DNA from: Auanema rhodensis | Lineage: Eukaryota; Nematoda; Chromadorea; Rhabditida; Rhabditidae | Assembly: GCA_964057225.1 (NCBI GenBank) | Contig: OZ059894.1 | Coordinates: 15,344,476-15,408,475 of the forward strand | Direction of reading: 5' to 3' | DNA length: 64,000 nucleotides | Shown here: in pieces, positions 12,597 through 25,302 of the stretch | Position numbering within the stretch: position 1 is the first letter of the stretch | How the letters are laid out: every line of letters begins with the position of its first letter | The notes under the pieces: generated by a model | Database searches by the model: none | What the model was told of the DNA's origin: nothing | Seen by the model: only the letters and a program-made list of their open reading frames with translations | Position numbers and translations under genes: made by a program

Positions 12597-15500
12597 TCAA
12601 TTATGAATCAGAAGATGCTTAGCCAGACAATCACATCGCTTTTCTCCTTCACCAAATGTAAATGTCATTGGACCACGTCGTCTTCCAGCTGTAGCATGAG
12701 ACGTCATAGTTGAATTACCGTATACCTTGAAAGTATTCTTGACGAAATTATATGATGTTTAAGTTAATCGAATCATCAGGATGCTATTAACTATATGAAG
12801 GACACACATATTTCATATTAAAAGTTCATAATAAGATATATAATAAGATCGAATTATAGCACCACATTTCTCTGAAAGTCAAAACTGTTTTTAAGCTGTT
12901 TTAAGAAATAGTAATGAGAAGTATACAGAGAAAGTATTCAAATTTTGTAAAAAAAAGACTTCAAACATCAAGCGTGCAATGTCCAATGTTCGACGAACAT
13001 GTACTTGATTTTTAAACCTTTTTTGTTCCGATCATTGAAACATCGCGGATCGATCAAACAGATTTTTTTTGAATTCAATGAAAAAGAGAAAGTTATGACT
13101 ATTAGAGTAAACATATACATACATATACTCTTCATATCACGCTGGTAAAATTGGAAAGGTTCAGTTTAAAAAGTTAAAAAACCTACTCGGCTCATACGTT
13201 GAACTTTCTCATTTAATGGAATTGCTCTAGCTTGACGAAGTCGCGTTTCGAAATGAGAATGCTTCTCTGTTTGTGATTTCTGCGTATTACGAGCATTACT
13301 TAATCGTTGACGTTCTTCCAAATAAATAGACTTCAATCGGTCTGAAAGCGCATCTGAAAGTCGGGCTGTGAGATTGGGAGTGCATGTGAGTTGAAGCATT
13401 GAAACTCCAGCTTAAGCAAAACATCATAACGATGTAAAAGCTGATGGAAAGCTGTTAACATTGCCAGTTTCTGCCAATTAAAAACTGTATTTTAGCAGTT
13501 TATCTAGGCTCTCTGAATGAAATGTTTTTTTTTGCAGTTTTGTGCTATATTGTGAGACTTCTGAGCTAAATGCTTGAAACTGAAACGACACACAACTCAA
13601 AATGAACACAACAAAAGGTTAACATTACAGAGGATTTCACAAACAGTTGGTGAATATAACAGACAGTGGCATATATTAACAACCAAAGCAGCTAAGCTAG
13701 TTATCACTTACCGTATAAGAACTTTTCCCAAGCATAGAATGTATGAAATTTAAAATTAACAGGATCAAGCCCATGCATTTTACAGAAATTCGCAACTAAA
13801 GATCGAACCAAAATTTTTTCTTGAACCTTAAAATATTCAAAATTTAAATAGTAAATATTAAAAATAAAGTACTTTTCCATATTGGATTTGCATTCGTTTC
13901 AAATGAGTTAATTCTTGGAAGATGGATTTCTCATGAATATAACGACGAGCAGCATCTTTGCCTTCAAATAATTAAATAAATATTTAAGCAAATTTGTTAT
14001 TAAAAGGTGCAACCGATTAAAATGAATAAGAAAAGAATAAATAAAACTTCACGTGAATTCACGTAAAATCTAACCTGTAGGACGGTCGTGGTGTTGTATT
14101 CCTTCCCAATCATCTTCGTAAATTTCCATTTCTTCTTCTTCCGTAGGATCTTCAGCTGTTTCTCGTCTGATAAGCATCATTGGTTTTGACTAAATAAATG
14201 AAGATACAGAAGTTGTAGAAAAAAATATAAAAGCTTCTAACTTCATGATAGATGGGAACCAACATCGTTTCACAATAATGTTATTTTTGGAAGCAACAAC
14301 TTTTAAGTACACCCACCTTGCTCTTGGTAGACTTCTCTTCACGCTCTTTCCCGGAAACATTATGTTTTTTCCTCGTTTTTGCTCCAGAAACTAATCGAAG
14401 ATTCTTCCGTCTCTCCGGAGCGTTCCCGGTCTGCAATTATTATGAGATGCAGAAACGAAACTAATGATAAGTAATCAATACCTTAGCCCGAGGCTCACTC
14501 TTACTTCTCTGTTGTATACTTGGCTTTTGAGGACTTCGGTTTTCTTTAGCTGTCTCTTCATAAGCAGGTTCCATATCTTCTAGATCACTTGAATCAGATA
14601 TACCAGGCAAATCCTTAAAAAAATTATTAAAATAGTGTTATGCTTATGTGAATATACCGTAAAATCTGCAGAACTTGGACTTTTTATTTTTGAAGAATCT
14701 GCTTCTGTTGTAACATGTTTTTGAACTCGTTTTCCTTCTGGTAACTTTCCGAATTGGAAACTCTTAAAGCATTAGAAACGTCAGAATAAGTAAGAAATTA
14801 GAGCTTAACCTTAATATTAGCAAGTTCCTTTGCTAGTTCCTTAGCGAAATGCACTGTAGTATCTTGAGTATTAACAGCTTGTAAATCAGTTGTTGACGTA
14901 GATTTTCCTTCCGGAGTTCGAGCATCTGCGGAAGATACTCGTCTACCCTTCAAAGAATTAATTTAAGTTAGAAGATAATCTGAAAAACATACGGTAGTGT
15001 TAACAGCAGCATGAACATAATGACGATTTTCTTCCCCTACATCTGAACTTCGACGACGATGCACACGTCCTCTTCGTTTACTTGAAGCCATATCAGTAAC
15101 ACTTTCTTCTCTTTCCAAATGTCTACCAACCCGTAATTTTCCTACAATATTGTGAAAGACGAAATAAGAATTTTGCTCCAGAATTTAAACAATACCTTGT
15201 TCAATCTTTTCTTCGTACATTGATTTACATTGAAGTTTAGTTTCGTCATCCATGCTTTCCGACCGAGAAGCATTACATCTCATTCGCAGATATTCAACTA
15301 TAACTTGATGATCTTTCCGCATAGCAAGATCTAAAGGTGTATACAATGTACCCTGAAATCCATTTCATTTTTTTTGCTTTCAAACGACAATCTGTTTAAC
15401 CTTGAAAAGCATAAGAGGATTTACAAAACACCCGCGAGTGCATAAGAATACGACCATTTCAATATTTCCTGTGGCAGCGGCCAGATGAAGACACGTACGT

Positions 15501-16937
15501 CCTTCATGATTCTGTGTGTCAATAGATGCAGGATTGAGAGCCAGGAACCATTCAACAAGATCTTCATAATGAGCAATATGTGACAGCAATTGTTGACATG
15601 CTAACCTTTTCCTCCGGCTTGCACAGCTTCATGAACAGGTAGGTCTCCTCGATAATTTTGAATTTGAAATGAGCCAGAATATTGCCTTAATAGCTTCAGC
15701 ATACGAAGCTGGCCTTTTGCAGCTGCACAATGAGATGGAGTTCGAAGACGATTATCCTTCAAATACGATAAATTTACATTTTCATTTCAAACACTCACTT
15801 GATGATTTGGATTTGCTCCAAATGCTAAAAGTTTTTTGGTTGCTTCATAATGGCCAAATGTAACTGCATAGAATAAGGGAGTATGACCTGAGCGATCACG
15901 TAAATCAACATATGTTCTTGGACTACATTCCATATAAAAGTCAACAATCTATATTGAATACGAAATAAAAAGAAAACATTTGAAATAGGTATACGTCATG
16001 AAATCCATGGCTTGCTGCACAATGTAAAACCGATAATTTATCCCGATCTACGACATGAATATCGCCACCAGCTTGCTTCAATGATTGAATTGCTTCTATA
16101 TTTCCTGAATAAAAAAAACTTAGTGAATAGAAGTGTGTTGAAATATAAAAAACCATTGCTAGCGCTCCATAAAATGGGTGTTCGTTGGTCTATATCGACA
16201 GCATTTGGATTAGCTCCCGCTCTGAGAAGAATATGAAGGATTGATAATGACAATTCATGTGGTATATCTTCAGAAACAGTTGCATAATGTAATGGCGTTG
16301 AGTTCTATAAATTATTTTTCAAAAACAAATATCAAATCTAATAAGTTTTATACTAGATGATCAGGTACAGATACACTTGCTCTTTTCTTAATTATATATA
16401 CTAATGCTTCCAGTTGGCCACAGACAACTGCCCAATGAACAGCTGAATGTCCATCTCTGTTGAAGAAAATTATTGACTAATGAAGTAAAATATCCTATTC
16501 CTACTTATCTACATGATTTAAGTTGGCTCCGTGTTCTAATAGAAATTGTATAGCATCTACTCGACCTGCCATTACAGCTAATAATAGTGGTGTATGACTG
16601 AAACAATAGAAAGAAAAGTAAATATATTCTCTTTTTAACGAGCAAAAAAAATATTTTAAAAGAAGAAAACGAACCCAGCTCTATCCTGGCTATCTACTAA
16701 CGTTGAATCTTGATCATAAATTTGTTCTATTGTTGATAAATCCATTGTTTCTACGGCATAATGAAGAGCTACTCGATCATCGGGATCTTTCATTGATACC
16801 TCACTCTATTAGAAAAAAGAAAAAACTTAAAGCTTAAAACTTATTAAAGAATAACATACGGGCATAGCTTGCAAAATGGTGTTTGCTTGCTCTAAATCTT
16901 GCTGATCCAGAGCCCTAATGAGAGAGAGTCCCGACAT
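12597..16937 (-). CDS. Large multi-ankyrin-repeat protein, inversin-like organisation
   Basis: The N-terminal half is about ten ankyrin repeats (for example RTPILWSASNGNIEAIQSL, HTPLLLAVMAGRVDAIQFLL, GRTCLHLAAATGNIEMVVFL, TPLDLAMRKDHQVIVEYL). A Ser/Arg/Glu-rich linker of low conservation follows, then a compact C-terminal region with IHEKSIFQELTHLKRMQIQYGK and FCKMHGLDPVNFKFH. The end is Cys/His-containing (RCDCLAKHLLIHN). Repeats mediate protein binding; the partner is unknown. About 20 exons. The start MSGLSLIRALDQQDLEQA lies 8 nt after a TTTGTTTAG acceptor, which supports the chosen ATG and a trans-spliced mRNA. It could be a nematode inversin/ANKRD relative, but the orthology is not certain. 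Confidence 0.8.
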
Positions 16938-18124
16938 TGTCGTCTCTAAACAAAAGAAATAAATAAATCAGAGAGCATATACATAGATATAATTTAAAAA
17001 ACAAATAAAACAAGTTTTACATATATAATATTGAATAATTTTAAGTTTTTAGAATCAAATTACGGTGTAATATACATATTATAACTTTTGACCAGTTTTT
17101 GAAATAATATACAAAGAGGTAAAGCATGACGACCATGAATGTGTATCGAGAGAGGAGAGAGCGAGAGAATATCTAAAGAAAGAGGTAACAGAACAGCAGA
17201 GGCATTTGGCTTGTTGCCCGTAGCAACTGAGAGAATAAACGAATGTTCTAAATCTGACTAAACCATTATTGTTTGTATAAAGTATGCCACTCAATTGTAC
17301 ATTATGCTTATCGTGTAAAATCAAAAAAAAAACCATTTTCATAATTAGAATAAGATTTTTCAGCTTTTTTTTTATTGTAACCATGTGCTTGCCATCTAGC
17401 AGGAAGCACAAACAAATAGTTTCTAAGTAAGCTCTGTTGTTATATATTTTTTTCATAAAATGTCAATCAATGTAAGTCGCAAAGAGATGAGAGAGGGAAG
17501 GGAAGCAAGATGTTTTAAGCTGATTTATTCCATAGGAATTCATAAATTATGGACATATTGCGTGATAAAAGTGGTAATCATCACAAACTTTATTAAAGAT
17601 AGATGTTATGGCTATCTAAACATTTTATAATATTTCAATAATATACCACAAAACCACCTTTTTTTCGATGTAAATGTTAGCTGTACACATTTCGATAAGT
17701 TATCTATACTAAGTGAGAAATTAATAGTATAATCAAACCAGAAATGATATGTAATTATGGAACTGGAATAAAGTTGACAACTAACTTGTGAACAACTTCA
17801 CCGGAAACGTGCTCGTTGAGCATTGGAATGTTGAAAGCAGTCCGTCCCGAAGAAACGAAACATATATAAATGAATTATATAATATGAAAAGTATATAAAT
17901 ATATTTATTATTATCATAAATATTATATATATATATATATATATATAATCATTAATGATTTCCTCAGTTTTGTTTATACCCCATTAGCATAACTTATATG
18001 AATGATTTCACTTACATAATATTTCATTTATTAAAATAAATACAAGAGAACAGGTTGTATGAAGTAAATAAATTATTTATTTGTATTTATCTTCAAAATT
18101 TTATATTTTTAGTATGCAGCATGA
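16938..18124. other. Intergenic region with isolated exon-like fragment
   Basis: AT-rich spacer upstream of the ankyrin gene. A 125-codon minus-strand frame (17079-17456) is rich in Leu, Ser and Lys runs and has no family signal, so I do not call it. It contains a (TA)n microsatellite near 17927-17947 and a GC-richer exon-like fragment described separately. Confidence 0.4.
17755..17866 (-). pseudogene. Isolated terminal-exon-like fragment
   Basis: About 35 codons open to a stop on the minus strand, distinctly higher in GC than the flanks, reading in part RTAFNIPMLNEHVSGEVVHK and ending NFIPVP. There is no ATG, no clear acceptor and no partner exon. Probably a relic of a dispersed gene or a retained last exon; family not recognised. 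Confidence 0.3.
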
Positions 18125-18904
18125 TTATACACAAGAAAATATATACGACAATATCGAAATTAATGAACACGTGAAAGAAATATTAAAGATGTTAGCTGAA
18201 TTACATAGATGTCCTTTACAACAACATACATTGTACACTTCATCATGATGTGAACGTTCAGTACATCCTTCACTCTAAAAATAATTAAAAAATGATTATT
18301 TTATTATATTCTATAAAGATGTAATACGTCATTGATAGACCAGATCAAAATTACAAAAAAGATCTAATCTATAAATTATTTAACCGTATGTTTTATGGCT
18401 TTTTAAATTGAACTGTTTTTGATTTCAAATGTTAAAACTAAAAATTGTTTGAAATACGATGATCTTACCGCACATTCAAAACCATTGAAGATTGCTGGAT
18501 ATGATATATGATTACAACCTTTTACCATACCATGAGTTGGACCTTTGATAGATACTACAATGTATCAACAAATTTATAAATTATATAATAATTTTGAAAT
18601 TACAATAATTTGCTGTGATTTTCTGACAATATTCAGTCTCAACACATTCAGCTGTTGTAGATGGAACATTATATGGTTTACCAATAAATTCACCTAAATA
18701 TTGTTTTAATTGGAGAATAATTTGAAAATATGCTTTTAGTAAACCTTGAACTGCTACATAGCATTCTACAGAATCATCATCGTTATACGAATTCATAGAA
18801 CTTTTTGTATCCGGCGAACTTGAATTTCTTAGTTCATCCGTTGGGATTGTAAAGCATGACGCTCGAAAAATGAATAAAATAAGCAAAATCAGTTTGCCGC
18901 TCAT
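18125..18904 (-). CDS. Secreted ET-module-like cysteine-rich protein
   Basis: Small secreted or GPI-anchored protein resembling the nematode ET module family (function unknown). It starts with a signal peptide (MSGKLILLILFIFRASCF), followed by a Ser/Asp-rich linker. The cysteine module comprises CYVAVQG, an insert, AECVETEYCQKI, then GMVKGCNHISYPAIFNGFEC, EGCTERSEHHDE and VCCCKGHLCNSA. After the last Cys comes a hydrophobic tail (FTCSLISILSYIFSCV), compatible with a GPI signal. Three exons. Lies about 0.27 kb downstream of the stop of the spe-42-like gene on the same strand. The CCC-x5-C ending is the best family hint. Confidence 0.7.
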
Positions 18905-19178
18905 TAGCTCACAAATTGACCAGACGGAGCCAAATGAATCAAGTTTTCTGATCAGCTGAAGAAATCAAGTAGCACTCATCAATTAGCTATATGAACGGGT
19001 AAATCACATAAAATGAAAGACATAAAAAGATTGTAAAATCTTGAGAAACCACAAAGATAACAGAAAAATTCAATATTTTTCTTCATAGTCTAGATATCAT
19101 GTTCTCTTAATAAGTTTAGTTCGGTATGTACTTCTGTGCTATATACAATAACGAGGAGATGTTTATTTATATAACAAG

Positions 19179-22100
19179 TTATAACTGATATGCATTTTCG
19201 ATGTGATTTCGGAAATTTTCATCGCAATTCAATTGAATTTCACCCAGCTGAAACAAATATATTATGTGTTTCATATAGTATATGGATACCGAATCTGTTA
19301 TTGTGGGCATTGTATTGTCAGTATCGACTATCCCTTCTTCAGCCTTAAGAAGAATGGTTAAATTTTATAAAAAAAAATAAGAAAAAAATATAATAATGTA
19401 CCAAACAAGCATAGCAATCTCCACCCGTTTCTTCAATGCAATATTTACAAAATGTGGCTGGGCAATCAACACAATATCGTAACTGAGCTGGTTTCATGTA
19501 TATCTGAATAATACATTATTATATAAGATATGCTTATACACTATTACTTCACACATAATGCATTGCCCTGTTCGAAATATTCTATCTAAGACTTGAAGCT
19601 TAAACCACGATCTAGGCGAAAGCCAACTCCTGAAAAATAAATATTACATTACTGCTTTTTCGTGTTTATTTCAGCATACTTGTCGCTTCGTGAAGCATTG
19701 ATCTTCCATCGTGTAACTGTGAATCTTATTCGTGATCGTGCTTCAGACCGAGATGTGGTACGGAGAAAAAGAATCTCAAAATCAGATTTTCACTAACAGT
19801 AATGAATAATATGAGATATGTGAAAAGGTACCTTATTATAAAAATAAATAAGACGAACACGATCACGTAATGGAAACATAAACGGCAGAAAATAATTTAT
19901 GATAATTCTTTTTATCACGAAAGAGAAAATGACCTTTAAGCAAACATGTTGTTTTTAACAAAAAAAAATTTTCTCTTACTTGCATAACCAAAGATATGAA
20001 AAGTGGTATAAGTAGCCATTTGATTCGATCACCCAAGTTTGGTTGTTGAGGTAAAGTCAAGCAATGCTCATTGTTAACCTGAATACTAATTTTGCAAGAT
20101 GATCGATAATATTTTACAGTTTCATACATGATCAACTTCAATTGTTCTGTTTATGTTGACCATCTTATTCAAAAATTCTGCAACAACTCCTTCTCCTAGT
20201 ACTTGAAGTTGAGCTGTTTCTTCAGTTTCTTTAATTGTTTGGGATGATGTTACAATCTTGAATTAATTTTTAAAATAACCTTAAAGAATATGCTCAAATG
20301 AATGTGTACCTTATGTAAGAAACTATAAAGATAATGATCAATTGCTATAACAAAAACAATAATTAAAGTTAGTATAATCCAGCGGTAAAATGGATGTTTA
20401 GCTTTCTCTATTTCACTGCTTGTTGGCCATCTGACAATAATATCTTTCTATTACGTATATAATCAAAATCTAACCCGAAAACATGTAAAAGTTTCCATTT
20501 TTGCATTTCCATATGGTTTATATGAATTAAAGCTAATTCGCCATTTAATTGACGATCCTTATCTATTTCCCAGAAACTCCTGAAAGCCAATCGTCCTGAG
20601 CAACAATGTCAAATAGAAATTTTAATGTAACTATAACTGTAACTAACTTTGACAGATACTGATTTTGAAACTCAATATCCGTATTATAATTATGAATCAT
20701 GGTTACAACATCACGAAATATACGATAAATAAAGAATATAAGTAATCCTTGTACAAATTGTTTCAAAGACATTAACATAGCCTATAACATATAATTAATA
20801 TAATTAATAGTATAATAGTTATATATTACCTTTGCATGTGATGCTGTATATCGAACCATTAATGAAATTTCTCCGATACTATAAATGAATTCAAACCTAG
20901 GATTCTCAACTCCAATCATATGAATCTGAAAATTTTCTTCTTTATTTTTGCAAATATTTTTTACGAAAAAAAACTTATGAAAGATTGGTTAGAAAGAGAT
21001 ACAAATCATATTCATAATGTGATGTATAATATAATATACATAATTCAATAATATAATATATTAAGAACAGAAAACGTTACATTTACTGCAGCTTCTCTAT
21101 CCAATTCTTTTGTTAGATTTGCTACTTCTAGTATTTCTAATTCCACAGAGGATCCTACGTTAGATTGTTCTAAATGATTCTGACATAAACTAAATGATTT
21201 TCTTCTTCTATCTATATCCTATAAATTAAAATGTATAACATAGAAGTTTTTTTTTCTAATTTTACTTCACAAGCCGATTCCATATTTAGTTTGTTACATA
21301 CAAGGTAGTTGAGTACAAAAGGCAAACTTCCATAGCATTTATTCTGCAATTATTTATTTTTTGAATATTATTCTAATAAAATATATATTTTTTGAAATAA
21401 ACTATTATTCTATTAAATTACTTGTATACTTATAAAAACATCTCGACATGCTTCAACCCCTTTCACGAATATATCATTGCATTTCTGAGACATACGATGA
21501 GCTATTTTTCTTCCTATCTTAAAAAATAATAATAACTTCAAATTTTAATGCTCCTTAGAAAGCAGTATCACTTCTGTTTTGAAGCGCGACCAGGCAGGCT
21601 TTGAGTTGGTTATATTAGCCATTTCATCTTCTTTCATTTTTCTTATTTCATCGCTACTAGCTACACCCAAAGATCGTCTTTGTGCTAATATCTTCAAACA
21701 ATAATTTATTATTTTTATAATTATCTTATTATTATAAGATAACCTGTAATTGTTTATCCGTTTCATCAAGAACTTTATCTTCTTTTGTATAATTTGGAGT
21801 TAATTCACTCATAAATGGAGCTATCAATTTTCTAACAAACGATGTTGCCTTCTTCAAAACTTTAAGGCCTCTATCTACAATTTGTTATATTATTATCTAC
21901 ACAATTAATATTAATATTTTAACATATTTTTTCAAAAATGTAAAAAAAAAAGATTTTGCTAACTTAGTTGAGTTTCTAGAACAACTTCCAATGGTCCGGT
22001 AAACATGGACACTCGATTTGAAATAATCTTAAAGCATTGTTATAACTGAAACACAATACCATATTGAGAAACCTTTGCTTGCAAATCAAGATGGCAAACA

Positions 22101-22853
22101 ATAATTTCAGCTGTTAAACGATAATTTGAGACAATATTCTCTATAGGCCCTTCTCGTAAATTATCAAAAAGCATCATTGTAAGGGGAGCTAAATTTGAAA
22201 ACTAGAAAATGCTTAAACATTATTATATGCAACCTTGCCCATTTTTTCCTAAAGATCCCAGTAATACACAAAACAGAGCACATCGAAAGATCTACAAATG
22301 TTTGAAATGTAATTACTTTTTGCTGTCACTTTGCAATTAAAAAAAACATTTGCTACGGCTATTTAGTAATAAGAGTTGTATTAAACTTACCGCACTTGCT
22401 GAAAAAGCAAAAACAATCATTAGTATCATAATCCATTTGAATAAAATTCGATAAACTGGATGAAAATCAGCAAAATTTAAGCGTTTCCATCCCATGTAGT
22501 AGATACATGAACAAACGATTAAGCCTATGAAGCCATTGACGATGATTCTCAATTTCTTGTAATCTGTGACTTCACTATAAAATAAAAATTAATTTATTTT
22601 TTACGTCTTGAAATGATCAAAAACACGAAAAAATAATAGTAACAAGGGATAAAAAGGAATAGTAGACCATGATGAATTGTCAATGTGAAGATCAAGTTAT
22701 TCATCTATTTCTTCACATTGCATGCAAACATCTCTGCAGTTCATACTTGCTCATCACTAACCTTCTTAGAAAATAATCCTCAAGAAATCCAACTTTTGTT
22801 TTTTTTCTTAATCTATCACGTCGTTCATCCACAAAGATACCACGAAATCTCAT
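19179..22853 (-). CDS. spe-42: SPE-42-like sperm membrane protein (DC-STAMP + C4C4 RING)
   Basis: Nematode homologue of DCST1/DCST2 and sneaky; C. elegans SPE-42 and SPE-49 act in sperm at gamete interaction. The N-terminus MRFRGIFVDERRDRLRKK is followed by several hydrophobic segments (GFIGLIVCSCIYYMGW, WIMILMIVFAFSASA), a Cys-containing ectodomain with CNKLNMESACEDIDRRRK, and a DC-STAMP-type block (LMSLKQFVQGLLIFFIYRI). A C-terminal C4C4 RING-like cluster reads CIMCEV, YCVDC, FCKYC and GGDCYACL. About a dozen exons, 45-60 nt introns, open frame throughout. I spliced out a 46-nt intron starting GTTTCT because reading through destroys the frame. SPE-42 versus SPE-49 cannot be separated here. 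The 5' end is duplicated in inverse orientation at 25.3-26.3 kb. Confidence 0.82.
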
Positions 22854-23113
22854 GATTACTTAAGCCAACAAGCTTTCAAACCAAATGACGCTTCACGTTT
22901 ATTCCACGTTTTACGGATTCCCAAGCTCATTAGCATAATATATAATATATACTTATATACATACATATACATAAATATATAATTTTGAACTCATTTTATA
23001 AAACAATAATGATTTTATATTTTTATTTTTGAAAATAATAATAATAATAATAATAAATAGATGTATATATTTCTAGCTATTTTTTAGGTGAGGAAATTTA
23101 AAACTCAATTGTG
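22088..23113. repeat. Inverted duplication, left arm
   Basis: Covers the first four exons of the spe-42-like gene plus 260 bp upstream. The reverse complement equals 25303-26328: paired coordinates always sum to 48416, so there is no net insertion or deletion in 1,026 bp, and every stretch I compared was identical. Such identity means a recent event, gene conversion, or an assembly artefact. Confidence 0.9.
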
Positions 23114-23284
23114 GCAGATGTTTAGCCATTTAAGGGCATTTTTGAAGTAAAAACATGTCTTTTCTCACCAATTCGAAAGTTATAATATTCCTAATGATAA
23201 TAGAGAATTTTCTTGGAAACTTGGAACAAACTTCAGGAGAAACATGAGCAGATCCTAACAAACTCAACAATGAGACAGATTATT

Positions 23285-24022
23285 TTACTTTTGTTTTCCT
23301 TCCATTTCAAAGTTTAAGTTTGTTGCTCCATCAGTTACGCAAGCTATTATCTTGCTCATCAAATTTGGAGTGAGCGAATCATTTAACTTAATTTTCATCA
23401 TTCGGGCTGACTGTGAGCCTGATAGATCTATAACATCCCATATGAAGTTCATCCGTTTCTGAGTATCATAACTAATTGTGTGAGTGGTCACCGACAGCAA
23501 AGAGATAACTAGAATAAGAGTTACAACATATCAATGAAATATAATTTTCAAAAAATAAAAAACTAACCTGTGTTTTCTGAACTCCATGCGTTAAACGTTA
23601 GCATACGTTTTCGCCTTTTCGCCTATTTTCAAGACGTCCATCGCTTTTGTTCTTGATATTACAGAATAAGCAGGATTGAGTTTTTTAATCAACTCTTTTA
23701 AAAACTAGTTATCCATAACAGGTAAATAAGCAGAACATATGAACTTGGTAAACATCATATTGACTTCATCCTGGGAACACTTGGGTGTGCTTTCAAAAAA
23801 ATTTGACAGACTCTGCCTAGCTAAATGCTTCAAGAATTTGCAATCAACCACATGCGTTTTCAGCATGGTTTTTGACCCAGAATCAGTGTACTTCTTCGAA
23901 CATTTTCTACATTGGAAGAAGCCTTTCTCATCTTTTTGAGATCGGATATATTTAAAATACGTGTTGTACTTGTTTCCCATAATTAATTGAGAATGAATAC
24001 GAAATGTAAGTTGAACAGGCAA
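23285..24022 (-). pseudogene. Decayed hAT transposase fragment
   Basis: The first part has a BED-type zinc finger (FQCRKCSKKY with downstream HVVDC) and the block FICSAYLPVMDN, then a stop, then FLKELIKKLNPAYSV. After another stop it continues to MNFIWDVIDL and CVTDGATN, the latter like the hAT catalytic-core motif. In-frame stops and the missing C-terminal dimerisation region make it non-functional. It sits in the spacer of the inverted duplication. Confidence 0.75.
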
Positions 24023-24224
24023 ACTACGTGTTCACTATAGGACTCATAAAACAATTGGATTATGGAATTTACATAAAGTCTATAATTGTATCGATTTGTC
24101 TATAATCGTTTGCAAGTATAATAGGTACATATCATTTAATTTTTATTCTAAATTTTGAATTAGTTAAATAGTTTACTTAAATATCCATTTAACTTCAAAT
24201 CATAAAATCTTCGAGTATTATTCA

Positions 24225-24634
24225 TTACCAAATAAAATATTATATAAAAAATATGAAATAGCTTTAATAACATTAGATAGAGAGATTAATAATTCAAAGT
24301 TAGAATCTAAACTGTTAATTCGTAATACCAATATGAATGTTGATATAATTCAAAATAATAATATAAACCATGCAGATTATGAAAAAAAATAATAAAAATT
24401 TTATTTATAATATTTATATTAATTGCAACTTAATAAATTATTCATACATTAATGAAAACTACATTAATTCCTTGTATATAATAAGAAATATTGGCGACTA
24501 TTACCATTGAGTCAAAACAATTAGTTTATCATAAAGTAACTAATGAAATAAAGAAAATTCATATTAGACTTGTAGATGATAAAAATGACTTAATTAAGTG
24601 TAATAACATAGATCTTTATTTAGAGGAAGTATAA
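24225..24634 (+). mobile_element. Polinton/adintovirus-like structural gene remnant
   Basis: A broken frame on the plus strand recalls the family found in Polinton/Maverick and adintovirus-like elements. It has an N-terminal piece (KKYEIALITLD), a middle piece with IYINCNLINYSYIN, and after a frameshift LVYHKVTNEIKKIHIRLVDD, close to the typical ending of these proteins. Stops and at least one frameshift disable it. Assignment rests on pattern memory; the exact protein (penton or another structural protein) is uncertain. Confidence 0.5.
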
Positions 24635-24786
24635 TTTTATTATTATGAGATAAGCTTAAATCGTGAACCAAAAATTATTCCATTTATAAATTTTTGGTTC
24701 TCCTTAGTTAATTAATTTTTCTTTTTATAAGTTTTTGGTCTTTTAATTGTAGTTTGAATATTCTCATTTTCTCTATATTTTTATTA

Positions 24787-24987
24787 TCATTTTGTGACAA
24801 TTTTGAACTCTGATCGGAAGCAGCTATTCGAGTCTAAATTTACAATACCTACTTCTCTTGGAAGTATTTCATCTGGCAAATTGTCTCTCATGAATATACC
24901 ACAGAAATTCTTGATTTCTAGCATTTCTACTACTTCTTCGAGGTTGATGTTGGCCAATGGTTTAAGGTCTTTCTTCAGAGTACTCAA
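24787..24987 (-). mobile_element. Polinton-type adenovirus-like protease fragment
   Basis: Sixty-six codons matching the N-terminal part of the cysteine protease of Polinton/Maverick-type elements: KDLKPLANINLEE, then NFCGIFMRDNLPDE, then GIVNLD. In intact copies a GTHW segment carrying the catalytic His follows; here the frame diverges first, so the catalytic core is missing. Opposite strand to the structural-gene remnant 150 bp away. Confidence 0.55.
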
Positions 24988-25302
24988 TTATTAAGGTTAT
25001 TATTATTTATTGAAAATGTTGAAAAGCTGAAATTTGAAAAAAAACTGGGCACTGGGCAAAATGGACAACAGCTGCGCCAGTCATTTTTTGGTCATTTTTC
25101 AAAAATGACACATTTTGAGGAAATTAAGAAATGTTTTCACTTCAAAAATTGCTTTAAATGGCTGAAAATCTGAAAACGTCATTGGGGGCAAAAAGGTGCG
25201 CCAGAAACAACTTTTCACATACTACTATTATTTATATTGAAATGTTACAAGCAAGAGCGGATCAGAAATCGGTTGTTCATTTCCGTTTAGAAGGATAAAA
25301 GA

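Noticed and set aside
17079-17456. 125-codon minus-strand ORF upstream of the ankyrin gene
   Set aside because: Residue content follows the AT-rich base composition, no domain or splice context, and it overlaps the presumed promoter of the ankyrin gene.
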